From: CAIJMI01 sp964448085
Lineage (GTDB): Bacteria > Patescibacteriota > Microgenomatia > UBA10105 > UBA927
Assembly (NCBI GenBank): GCA_964448085.1
Contig: CAYUUX010000009.1
Location: 1 to 31,243 of the forward strand
DNA length: 31,243 nucleotides
Direction of reading: 5' to 3'
The number at the start of each line of letters is the position of its first letter. Within the stretch, counting starts at the first letter, position 1. The notes beneath the pieces are model-generated. The model was not told where the DNA came from, did not search any database, and saw only the letters and a program-made list of their open reading frames with translations. Position numbers and translations under genes: made by a program. This document shows, piece by piece, positions 1-6,661 of this stretch.

Positions 1-2
1 AA

Positions 3-92
3 ATGAGAATTATATTTCCTATCACTGACCGACAAAAAGCCCAAAACCTTATTGATACATTTATTTTGCAGAACGATTTTCAGAATGAGTAA
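3..92 (+). CDS. Possible 3' end of a truncated gene or 29-aa ORF, unknown
   Basis: An open frame runs from the left window edge to a TAA at 90-92. It contains an ATG at position 3, so it could be a 29-residue ORF, but more likely it is the C-terminal tail of a gene that begins outside the window. The visible residues are a short amphipathic stretch ending in QNDFQNE, and I recognise no family. It lies 45 nt before tdk on the same strand. Confidence that it is coding is low. Confidence 0.3.
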   Translation: MRIIFPITDRQKAQNLIDTFILQNDFQNE

Positions 93-97
93 CACTA

Positions 98-130
98 TAT
101 ACTTGCAAAGAGAACGGTATACGATTAGGA
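98..130 (+). promoter_or_regulatory. Putative tdk -10 box and Shine-Dalgarno
   Basis: TATACT at 98-103 could be a -10 box, giving a start near 110. AGGA at 127-130 lies 7 nt before the tdk ATG and can act as a ribosome binding site. No convincing -35 is visible. This would be a conventional leadered transcript, unlike most promoters in this window. Confidence 0.3.
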
Positions 131-137
131 TATCGAT

Positions 138-710
138 ATGAAACGCATCGGATATCTAGAAGTTATTGCTGGACCAATGTATTGTGGCAAAACAGAAGAG
201 TTGATTCGTCAAGTCAAACGCGCAACTATAGGAAAGAAACGCGTACTGGTTTTTAAGCACGATATCGATGTTCGCTACGGGACCGATAAAAAAGTACAAA
301 GTCATGCAGGCATAACGTTTGATTCAGAACCAATTCACCATTCGAACACTATTTTGCAATCTATCAAGAGCAAAGTAGATATCGTTGCAATTGACGAAGC
401 ACAGTGGTTTGGTGAATCTTTGGTCCCCGTCATCCAAAAATTGCTCAGCAAAGGTATTCATGTGATTGTAGCAGGACTTGCTATGACCTTTGACAGACAA
501 CCCTTTGTTCCTATTCCAAGTCTTATGGCAATGGCAGATAAAGTAACAAAATTATCGGCTATATGTAGCGTATGTGGGGAAGATGCGGTTTTTCATAAAC
601 GTATAGTTCATGGAAAAACCGCAGATGCACTTTCAACTGATCCATCTCTTGTTTCAAAATTACAAGATAATGTTTATGAAGCACGATGCAGAAACTGTTA
701 TAACAAGTAA
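138..710 (+). CDS. tdk: Thymidine kinase (type II)
   Basis: Phosphorylates thymidine to dTMP with ATP in the cytosolic salvage pathway. The 190-aa length fits the bacterial type II family. The P-loop GPMYCGKT is at residues 12-19, the Walker B-like DEAQWF is at 86-91, and a zinc site is formed by C143/C146 (CSVC) and C184/C187 (CRNC) near the C-terminus. AGGA 7 nt upstream supports the ATG at 138. It ends exactly where the convergent membrane glycosyltransferase ends (710/711), leaving no intergenic DNA. With upp and pyrG elsewhere in the window it points to salvage-based pyrimidine supply, as expected for a reduced CPR genome. The identification is firm. Confidence 0.96.
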   Translation: MKRIGYLEVIAGPMYCGKTEELIRQVKRATIGKKRVLVFKHDIDVRYGTDKKVQSHAGITFDSEPIHHSNTILQSIKSKVDIVAIDEAQWFGESLVPVIQKLLSKGIHVIVAGLAMTFDRQPFVPIPSLMAMADKVTKLSAICSVCGEDAVFHKRIVHGKTADALSTDPSLVSKLQDNVYEARCRNCYNK

Positions 711-2336
711 TTACTTACATACAGAAACAACGACATCGTGTTTTTCAAGAACAGCGGAGAAGGTTCCATTTTTATTATCCCTACAAAAGTCGAGTACTTT
801 CGTTTTTTTCCAGCTTGGAGGACTCTTATAGGTCCAATCCAACACTATAATTTTTCCGTAGTCATTTTCTTTAGGCATATTGGCAATATGCGATAAATCG
901 TTATTAAGCAGCTGGTGTTGATAGGAGGAAAATAAGGCAGTTTCATTTCCAAATAACTGTTGATAGAGCGCAAGACTTTTCAGATTATCTGGTTTATTGC
1001 GCCAATAGTAAAGTGGATATAACGCTTGGTAATGCAACGGAAAATATATTATTTGATCGCCTGGTTTATATATCTCATACAGTTTCGTTAATTCCGGTTG
1101 AAGCTGTATACCTGTAGAAAGATCCTTAGCATTTGGCTCATACCAATCATTATATTCAATTGCAAATATGACAAAGAGTAGGCTTAAGATGGCACATATA
1201 CTCACGTATATATATTTGCGTTTTACTAAATATGTCATGATTGTATAGATAGCTATTCCAAAACTTATGAGTAAAAATGCTCCCAGTCGCATAAACGTAC
1301 GAACAAGAAATATATTGATATGTAATATATTCTCAATCAACAACATCACTAAAAAACCACTGATGTAAATACCTAATCCCATATAGAATATTTCCTTCAA
1401 TTGTTTGTATCGTCTATATTCTTTTAGCGAGAATATATATATGGCAAATAGGAATATTGCAACCAGGGTGATATTAATAAATACATGATGAATGATGTAT
1501 TTCGTCGTCGTTTGGTATAGATCATAAAAATTATTATCAAAACCCAGCAGAATACTGTTTAATGCAAAGTAGCTGGCTATATTTGGTTTTGCTATCCATT
1601 CTGTTGTATTTTTTATAATAGCGAATTGTCTATTAAGATAGAGGCCTAATAAAAGCACTGTTGGCATTTGGTATAGCACTATCTTGCTTACAAACGGAAT
1701 AATTTTTTTTACATTATTTTTGAACTGTTTCCGATAGGTAAAATATACAATATACGTTAACGTAGACAGACAAAAAACCACGAATATATAATTCGTGAGA
1801 CAACCAAGTAAAAATAATAAACTTAATCGTTGTAATAAAGAAAAATTAATTACGCTCCTATTTGATAAATCATCATAATAGCGAAGCAGCAATAGTATAG
1901 AAAAAGCTGTTACAGCACCGAGTATTGAATAATCGCGAAGTTGCCATGCATATTCCACGCGTACCAATGAAAACGTAAATAAAAAAAATATAATATATGC
2001 AACGTGTTTTGATATATTTTTAAAACCGTAGTAATAAATAAGACTTATAGATGAAGCGAGAAGTACAAACGGCAGTCTTAAGAGAAATTCATTCGTTGTT
2101 ATCTTTGTTAACAATCTAACCAATAAATAAAATACTGGTGGTCTATCATCCATTGGCCAAATAAGTTGTTGCAACCATGAATATGGTGCTTTGGCAAAAG
2201 CAAATGTGGCTAACTCATCTTCCCAAAAAGGTTTTATAAACGCTGGATATAACCGCAAGAACAATCCCAACAAAAAACACACGGCTAGAAACATGTGTGT
2301 TTTATTATGTAATGCTTTCCAAACAATCTTTTTCAC
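711..2336 (-). CDS. GT39-like (GT-C fold) polytopic membrane glycosyltransferase
   Basis: A 541-aa integral membrane protein with about a dozen hydrophobic helices. After the first helix it has the acidic motif WEDE (residues 38-41), then DDRPPVFYLL beginning at 63. This first-loop acidic pair plus the R/H-PP-x-YxLL motif is the hallmark of dolichyl/undecaprenyl-phosphate-sugar-dependent transferases (PMT_2/ArnT-like). The likely role is moving a sugar from a lipid carrier onto a cell-surface acceptor outside the membrane; substrate and acceptor cannot be told. The first codon is GTG at 2336-2334. It is divergent from a methyltransferase gene, a pairing typical of surface polysaccharide or glycoprotein loci. 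The gene is clearly AT-rich compared with the ATP synthase region, which suggests accessory status. Confidence 0.82.
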   Translation of the reverse strand: MKKIVWKALHNKTHMFLAVCFLLGLFLRLYPAFIKPFWEDELATFAFAKAPYSWLQQLIWPMDDRPPVFYLLVRLLTKITTNEFLLRLPFVLLASSISLIYYYGFKNISKHVAYIIFFLFTFSLVRVEYAWQLRDYSILGAVTAFSILLLLRYYDDLSNRSVINFSLLQRLSLLFLLGCLTNYIFVVFCLSTLTYIVYFTYRKQFKNNVKKIIPFVSKIVLYQMPTVLLLGLYLNRQFAIIKNTTEWIAKPNIASYFALNSILLGFDNNFYDLYQTTTKYIIHHVFINITLVAIFLFAIYIFSLKEYRRYKQLKEIFYMGLGIYISGFLVMLLIENILHINIFLVRTFMRLGAFLLISFGIAIYTIMTYLVKRKYIYVSICAILSLLFVIFAIEYNDWYEPNAKDLSTGIQLQPELTKLYEIYKPGDQIIYFPLHYQALYPLYYWRNKPDNLKSLALYQQLFGNETALFSSYQHQLLNNDLSHIANMPKENDYGKIIVLDWTYKSPPSWKKTKVLDFCRDNKNGTFSAVLEKHDVVVSVCK

Positions 2337-2342
2337 TCTTGT

Positions 2343-2391
2343 ATGTTATTATTTAAAATACATTTACTAATGTAAAACTATACCGTTATTT
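2343..2391. promoter_or_regulatory. Divergent promoter region between glycosyltransferase and methyltransferase
   Basis: The 55-nt gap must drive both genes. On the minus strand TAACAT (2348 to 2343) would place the transcription start on the GTG of the glycosyltransferase. On the plus strand TATACC (2379-2384) would place the start one nucleotide before the ATG at 2392. Both boxes are imperfect (4/6) and I see no good -35 elements, so this is tentative. Confidence 0.35.
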
Positions 2392-3105
2392 ATGCAACCT
2401 CGTGAATATACGCGCATGTTTAATCTCCAGTCTCATTATTGGTGGTATAAAGCTCGAAGAAATTTTATTGCTACGTATCTGTGTTCCATTAAGAAGTTAC
2501 ATAAAATAAAAATACTGGACTTTGGATGTGGAACCGGCGCAAATCTTATCACCCTGCAACAATTTGGCTCTGTTATAGGTATAGATTCATCCAATTATGC
2601 TAAAAAATATTATACAAAACTTCAACAAAAGCATTTTGTCCAGGCAGATGCAGCTCGAGTTCCTTTTGCTTCAGGACTATTTGATGTCGTAACCTTCTTA
2701 GATGTTTTATATCATAAGAACATCCATTCGCCGATAAATGTTTTAAAAGAAGGTTATAGAGTCCTTAAGCCCAAAGGATACTGTCTTGTCACCGATTGTG
2801 CGTATTCCTTTCTCTTGGGACCTCACGACAAAGCAAATTTTGCTCGAGAACGTTTTACAAAAAACCAATTGGTTTTCTACATGCAACAAGCGGGATTTAC
2901 CGTGTTACGAAGTTCTTATTCATTTATGTTGACGTTTCCTCTTTTTTTCCTTTTACGATGTATCGAAAAATTATTCAACGTTTCAATGGCAAATACTATT
3001 CATTCAAATAATTTTTTGTATCTTATAACAAAATTTGAATCTTCATTACTACAAAGATATTCCTTACCGTTTGGAAGCTCTATAATCCTTCTGGGGCAAA
3101 AATGA
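2392..3105 (+). CDS. Class I SAM-dependent methyltransferase
   Basis: A 237-aa protein with the Rossmann SAM-binding motif I ILDFGCGTGANL (residues 41-52), the acidic motif II residue in GIDSS (about D65), an ADAARVPF motif, FDVVTFLDVLYH (motif IV), and VLKPKGYCLVTD (motif VI), as in the Methyltransf_11 family. The substrate is unknown. Near the C-terminus there is a hydrophobic stretch (TFPLFFLLRCI) that may associate with the membrane. It is divergent from a polytopic glycosyltransferase, which makes a glycan or lipid-linked sugar acceptor plausible, but this is inference from context. No Shine-Dalgarno is visible before the ATG. Confidence 0.85.
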   Translation: MQPREYTRMFNLQSHYWWYKARRNFIATYLCSIKKLHKIKILDFGCGTGANLITLQQFGSVIGIDSSNYAKKYYTKLQQKHFVQADAARVPFASGLFDVVTFLDVLYHKNIHSPINVLKEGYRVLKPKGYCLVTDCAYSFLLGPHDKANFARERFTKNQLVFYMQQAGFTVLRSSYSFMLTFPLFFLLRCIEKLFNVSMANTIHSNNFLYLITKFESSLLQRYSLPFGSSIILLGQK

Positions 3106-3281
3106 AAACAACATCATCAAACCCCTATTGCATACGTATTTATCAAAAAGAATTTTATCGACCGTAACAAAAATTTAACAGCTAATCGAGGTATATGAAG
3201 TTATTTAAAAATGAAATATTAGTATCGTAGAAGCTAACTATATATTATAAAATCTACATAAATCTACTTATGCTATTTTAG

Positions 3282-3294
3282 TATAATGAACATA
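3282..3294 (+). promoter_or_regulatory. rsgA -10 box directly upstream of the ATG
   Basis: A perfect TATAAT at 3282-3287 ends 7 nt before the rsgA ATG (3294), so a transcript started at normal distance would begin on the A of the ATG. No purine-rich Shine-Dalgarno is present. No convincing -35 is visible. The upstream 188 nt (3106-3281) hold only AT-rich sequence with no ORF. Confidence 0.55.
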
Positions 3295-4364
3295 TGTTCA
3301 CGATATCTGAACCACTCATTGATTTAGGTTATGATGCTTTTTTTGATGCTGGGCGAAAAGAAATGAAACAAACTAACTATTCAGTTGGGAGAATTATTGC
3401 TGAGTATAAAGAAGCATACAGAGTAAAAGGCGAAGAAAATGAATATTTTGCAAAAATAACTGGCAAACAGATGTTCTCTGCACAAACGAGAGAGGATTAC
3501 CCTGCTGTAGGAGATTGGGTAGCATTTGAAGCTCTCCCGGAAGATAAAGCAATTATTCGAGGTATTTTGCCCAGAAAAACCATACTTAAAAAGAAATATA
3601 GTGATAAACAGGATATTCAAATTATTGCGACGAACATAGACATTGCGTTTATCACTGAATCAACAGACAGAGATTATAATCTTAATCGTATTGAGCGATA
3701 TCTTATTTTAGCAACTGAAGGCAACATTACACCAGTCATACTACTCAATAAAATTGATCTTATTTCTGATATTGATACGCAGCTAAAGGTACATCAACTA
3801 AAAAGTAGATTTAAAGACGTTGAAGTCATCCTAACAAGCGTTAAATCAGATCAAGGACTTGAAGATTTACGTTCCTTTATTATGAAAGGAAAAACGTATT
3901 GTTTCCTCGGTTCGTCAGGAGTCGGAAAATCTTCTCTGATAAATGCATTACTTGAAAAAAACGAAATTAAGACAAATGAAATAAGTACTACGCTTGGGAA
4001 AGGAAAACATACCACAGTCACTCGAGAAATGTATTTCCTCAAAAACGGAGGAATTGTCATTGATAACCCAGGAACAAGAGAAGTGGGAATAGCAGATTCT
4101 AATACCGGATTTAAAAATATTTTTGATGAAATTTTAGAATTATCCCAATCGTGTAAATTTGCCGATTGTTCCCACACGTGTGAACCCGGATGCGCGGTAT
4201 TACAAGCTTTGAAGAAACAAATACTTGATGAAGATAAATATGCAAACTATATAAAACTAAAAAAAGAAAGCAGTTATTATGAAATGACAGTAGTAGAAAA
4301 ACGAGAGAAAGATCGAAAATTCGGAAAATTTGTGAAAAAGGCTTTGAACGAATTAAAACACTAG
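3294..4364 (+). CDS. rsgA: Ribosome small subunit-dependent GTPase RsgA (YjeQ)
   Basis: A circularly permuted GTPase that acts in late 30S subunit maturation. The 356-aa protein has an N-terminal OB-fold region (roughly residues 25-110). The GTPase motifs come in permuted order: G4 NKID near residue 152, then the P-loop GSSGVGKS at about 206-213, then the G3 motif DNPG. A C-terminal zinc site CKFADCSHTCEPGC follows. The N-terminal LGYDAFF matches the usual RsgA beginning, so the ATG at 3294 is credible on protein grounds alone. This matters because a TATAAT box lies immediately upstream. It appears monocistronic. Confidence 0.96.
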   Translation: MFTISEPLIDLGYDAFFDAGRKEMKQTNYSVGRIIAEYKEAYRVKGEENEYFAKITGKQMFSAQTREDYPAVGDWVAFEALPEDKAIIRGILPRKTILKKKYSDKQDIQIIATNIDIAFITESTDRDYNLNRIERYLILATEGNITPVILLNKIDLISDIDTQLKVHQLKSRFKDVEVILTSVKSDQGLEDLRSFIMKGKTYCFLGSSGVGKSSLINALLEKNEIKTNEISTTLGKGKHTTVTREMYFLKNGGIVIDNPGTREVGIADSNTGFKNIFDEILELSQSCKFADCSHTCEPGCAVLQALKKQILDEDKYANYIKLKKESSYYEMTVVEKREKDRKFGKFVKKALNELKH

Positions 4365-4370
4365 CTAACC

Positions 4371-4448
4371 TTGTATCCCCATACTATGCGATTACGAACA
4401 GTTGCTCAAGAAATATGAGGCGATTTTCAATCGTATCTTAGTTCGAAA
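4371..4448 (+). repeat. 78-bp imperfect direct repeat, copy A
   Basis: This intergenic segment aligns without gaps to 4945-5022. My hand alignment gives 53 of 78 identical positions. The best-conserved part is the last 32 bases (27 of 32), running from GAGGC to TTAGTTCGAAA. The two copies flank the small gene at 4502-4891 in the same orientation. The function is unknown. Confidence 0.6.
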
Positions 4449-4486
4449 ACCATTAGGATGATAAGTCATTTATTTCATATGTCCTA

Positions 4487-4502
4487 TGTTATAATTTTCA
4501 TA
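4487..4502 (+). promoter_or_regulatory. Extended -10 promoter directly at the start codon of the 4502 gene
   Basis: TGTTATAAT (4487-4495) is a perfect extended -10 (TGnTATAAT). Its last base is 7 nt before the ATG at 4502, which predicts a leaderless mRNA starting on the A of the ATG. The extended -10 would compensate for the lack of a good -35. Confidence 0.6.
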
Positions 4503-4891
4503 TGCAATACAAAGGCATAATCATAGAAGAAAGTTTGGCTAATAAGACTTGTTTGAAGAACGTACATATTATTTCCACTAAGGTTGAACAGGTAACTGAA
4601 GCTCATAAAACACCTTGGATTAAGCAATGGACAATGCACACTATTCTTATAGATGAAGATAAAGCAGAAACAGTAGCAATACAACTTAGTGACTCATTAG
4701 AAAGAATACATAACTGGTTTGCTGATTTTAAAAATGATACCACACATTATATTATTTTCAGAAACAAAGTTTTTAAAATCGATAGAACCAAGTCAGATGA
4801 GTACCAGCAAGCAACTGATTATGGAATTTCCTTAGGAATACCCAGGTACCAAGTGGATTTTGCCCCCAATGTCTTGAAGTGGCAAAGATAA
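4502..4891 (+). CDS. Conserved hypothetical protein (129 aa)
   Basis: A soluble 129-aa protein without signal peptide or membrane segment. It is rich in beta-strand-like stretches and has motifs that look strongly constrained: KVEQVTEAHKTPW, WFADFKNDTTHYIIFRNKVF and YGISLGIPRYQVDF. From memory it resembles a hypothetical family seen in many CPR genomes, but I cannot name a function and do not assign one. The first codon follows a perfect extended -10 box, suggesting a leaderless transcript. The gene stands alone, flanked on both sides by copies of a 78-bp repeat, and is followed by a convergent cupin gene. Confidence 0.75.
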   Translation: MQYKGIIIEESLANKTCLKNVHIISTKVEQVTEAHKTPWIKQWTMHTILIDEDKAETVAIQLSDSLERIHNWFADFKNDTTHYIIFRNKVFKIDRTKSDEYQQATDYGISLGIPRYQVDFAPNVLKWQR

Positions 4892-4944
4892 AGCTTTCTT
4901 ACATGCCTAGAGTTAGTTATTTTTGAGGCTAATTTGACGCTATT

Positions 4945-5022
4945 TTGTACCCCTCAACTGAATGATATCACACTACTAGTCAAGGACTACGAGGCTATTT
5001 TCAACCAAATTTTAGTTCGAAA
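4945..5022 (+). repeat. 78-bp imperfect direct repeat, copy B
   Basis: Second copy of the element at 4371-4448 (53/78 identical by hand, no gaps). In this copy ATTTTCAA (4997-5004) can pair with TTGAAAAT (5026-5033) across a 21-nt loop, which copy A cannot do. A related short motif, GAGGCTAATTTGA, lies just upstream at 4925-4937. It occupies most of the 158-nt space between two convergent genes. Confidence 0.6.
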
Positions 5023-5049
5023 TCTTTGAAAATGAACCCAAAATAAATT

Positions 5050-5358
5050 TTATGACCTTATCATTATAAGAAGCATCTTGAATTTTTCGAGCGCTTTTAC
5101 TGCGTGTATTGCATTTTTGGGAAAAACGATTACATCTCCATTTTTGAGAACATGATGAATGCCAGAAAGAATAATCTCAGCTTTACCATCAATAATATAA
5201 ACAAATGCTTCAAATGGTGTTTTATGCTCACTGAGTCCCTGTCCTTTATCAAATGCAAATAGCGTAATAGTACCCGTAGGTTTATTCAATATTTCCTTAC
5301 TAACCACAGAACCTGCCTGATATTGTATTGCCTCAACCAACTGAAACGGATTATTCAT
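5050..5358 (-). CDS. Small single-domain cupin protein
   Basis: A 102-aa protein that fits one Cupin_2 beta-barrel. Cupin motif 1 is represented by LSEHKTPFEAFVYIIDGKAEI (keeping one H and one E of the usual G(X)5HXH(X)3,4E(X)6G), followed by the turn LKNGDVIVFPKNAIHAV with the H of motif 2. A metal site could be formed by these residues, though the first His pair is reduced to one. Cupins of this size range from metal-dependent enzymes to ligand-binding proteins, so substrate and role are unknown. A TATAAT box lies just upstream of its ATG. Confidence 0.82.
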   Translation of the reverse strand: MNNPFQLVEAIQYQAGSVVSKEILNKPTGTITLFAFDKGQGLSEHKTPFEAFVYIIDGKAEIILSGIHHVLKNGDVIVFPKNAIHAVKALEKFKMLLIMIRS

Positions 5359-5372
5359 ATATCTATATTATA
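5358..5372 (-). promoter_or_regulatory. Cupin gene -10 box next to the start codon
   Basis: TATAAT on the minus strand (5372 to 5367) predicts a start at about 5360, two nucleotides before the ATG at 5358. No Shine-Dalgarno and no clear -35 are visible. Confidence 0.5.
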
Positions 5373-5424
5373 CCGCCTAAGTAAATATCTATATCTTGAA
5401 GAATAACCTAAGTATGTTCGATTG

Positions 5425-5498
5425 TACCCCCAGTCGGATTCGAACCGGCGATCTGGTGGCTGAAAACCACCCGTCCTAGGCCTCTAGACGATGGGGGC
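5425..5498 (-). tRNA. tRNA-Glu (UUC)
   Basis: A complete cloverleaf reads on the minus strand: acceptor GCCCCCA pairs with TGGGGGT (one G-U), discriminator A at 5425, the D-arm has the Glu-type GTCTAGAGGCCTAGGAC, and the anticodon stem GGTGG/CCACC closes the loop TTTTCAG with anticodon TTC. The T-arm is GCCGG-TTCGAAT-CCGAC with one C-A mismatch at the second pair. The 3' CCA is not encoded (CAA follows). With GatCAB elsewhere in the window, Glu-tRNA may also feed Gln-tRNA formation through a non-discriminating GluRS. Confidence 0.96.
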
Positions 5499-5517
5499 GA
5501 GAACAAACTTAGCTTTT

Positions 5518-5523
5518 ATTGTA
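5518..5523 (-). promoter_or_regulatory. Putative tRNA-Glu -10 box
   Basis: TACAAT on the minus strand (5523 to 5518) would give a start near 5511, 13 nt before the mature tRNA 5' end. This is the same spacing as at tRNA-Lys. No good -35 is seen. Confidence 0.4.
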
Positions 5524-5577
5524 TCAAATCTTCTATGAAAAGCCTATCGTATATTTTTTATGTTATGATATGCAGAT

Positions 5578-5587
5578 NNNNNNNNNN
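5578..5587. other. Assembly gap (10 N)
   Basis: Ten unknown bases. Ten-N runs are a common scaffolding placeholder, so the real gap length is unknown and the join of the two sides rests on the assembler. The DNA left of the gap is visibly more AT-rich than that to the right. Confidence 0.95.
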
Positions 5588-5617
5588 GCAATACCAGTAT
5601 TTTATCAAAAAATACTT

Positions 5618-6619
5618 CTAAAACCTAGCCGCTACTCTTTTAAGAAGGGATAAAGCGTTGGTATAAAGGATTTTCTCGCGTACAGTATCATTTCTCTCTG
5701 TTGCCAACAAAACTTTAGCCAATGGTAAGGCTGTTGGATAATATGGCCAATCCGAACCAAAAAGCAATCGTTCAGCCCCAAGTGTTGCTATCATTTTTTG
5801 AATCGCATGAGCTGGTTGACCACTCAATTCGAGATATATATTTTCATATTTCTTTGCCATGTGTATTGCTTCCTCATATTGATCAATCCCAGAATGACCA
5901 AGAATAAAGGTAACCTTTGGATACCACGAAATTACTTTTGCATAATCATCCATGTTTGCGAATCTCTTTTGCATCTTCGGTGACAACGGCGTATGACCGC
6001 AATGAAATAATACAGGTATGTTGTACGTTTGTGCATACTCGATCATCCGGCAGGTTAATTTACTATTAGGGCGAATAAGTTGCATCGGCGGATGGATTTT
6101 CATTCCACGAGCACCTGACTGCATGTATTTTTTCATGAGAGATGCGTTTCTTTTGTATCGGGGACGAAGCGAAATGAAAGGAGTAAAAACCGCTGGCTGG
6201 ACTTGTGCCACCTTCAAAACCGTATCTGAGTTAATCGTTCCAAATATGTCAACAGAAAGGAGTATTGCAGTTTTTATCCGAAGCGCACTCATTTCCTCTC
6301 TTAGGTGTGAGGCGCTAGTATTATAATTTCGTCCTTTCGCCAATACAGCTGATATGGTCTTTCTTCGAGCCCGTTTGATGAGCGTTTTCGTAAAGTCATG
6401 TGCTGAATAGTGGCGCAAATCAACGGAAGCACCAATTCTTGGAAAGACTGTGTCGCCTGGAGCTAGATTATTTTCTAATCGAAATCCCCATCCAATATGC
6501 GTATGAAAATCGATAATGGATGAACATACTCCCGATCTGAGCGTAAGCATACCATCGGCTCTTGTCGTGAAATACTTTAACGAAGCAAGTGCCTGCACAT
6601 CTATAAATGTATTGTCCAT
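5618..6619 (-). CDS. Metal-dependent amidohydrolase (Amidohydro_2-like TIM barrel)
   Basis: A 333-aa TIM-barrel hydrolase. It has the metal-binding IIDFHTHIGWG (HxH near residues 39-41), GARGMKIHPPMQ (Lys on the strand), VLFHCGHTP, FILGHSG and the final acidic residue in LLFGSDWPYYP. This series matches the amidohydrolase-related family that includes decarboxylases and hydrolases acting on small molecules; the substrate is unknown. The frame stays open up to 6844, but I place the start at the ATG 6619. The upstream extension (6620-6844) is basic, unlike the family, overlaps the divergent dus gene, and a -10 box lies just before 6619. The stop is 30 nt from the assembly gap. Confidence 0.85.
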   Translation of the reverse strand: MDNTFIDVQALASLKYFTTRADGMLTLRSGVCSSIIDFHTHIGWGFRLENNLAPGDTVFPRIGASVDLRHYSAHDFTKTLIKRARRKTISAVLAKGRNYNTSASHLREEMSALRIKTAILLSVDIFGTINSDTVLKVAQVQPAVFTPFISLRPRYKRNASLMKKYMQSGARGMKIHPPMQLIRPNSKLTCRMIEYAQTYNIPVLFHCGHTPLSPKMQKRFANMDDYAKVISWYPKVTFILGHSGIDQYEEAIHMAKKYENIYLELSGQPAHAIQKMIATLGAERLLFGSDWPYYPTALPLAKVLLATERNDTVREKILYTNALSLLKRVAARF

Positions 6620-6627
6620 ACGCCTAG

Positions 6628-6657
6628 AGTATAATGGAATTCTGGTTTGGATACCAA
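6628..6657 (-). promoter_or_regulatory. Amidohydrolase promoter, -10 overlapping that of dus
   Basis: TATACT on the minus strand (6633 to 6628) with TTGGTA (6657 to 6652) as -35 at an 18-nt spacer. The predicted start at 6621 gives a 2-nt leader before the ATG at 6619. The -10 shares four base pairs with the TATAAT of the opposite promoter. Confidence 0.5.
6630..6635 (+). promoter_or_regulatory. dus -10 box
   Basis: TATAAT at 6630-6635 predicts a start at about 6642, giving a 20-nt leader to the ATG at 6662 (or 5 nt to an in-frame TTG at 6647). It overlaps the minus-strand -10 of the amidohydrolase gene. Confidence 0.5.
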
Positions 6658-6661
6658 CCAT

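Noticed and set aside
3106..3281. Possible small gene or RNA in the gap before rsgA
   Set aside because: The stretch is AT-rich with stops in all frames, a short AATCTAC tandem repeat only, and no stable hairpin.
4060..4080. DNPG in place of DTPG in the G3 motif of RsgA
   Set aside because: This position varies in the family (E. coli has DSPG), so it is not a sign of inactivation.
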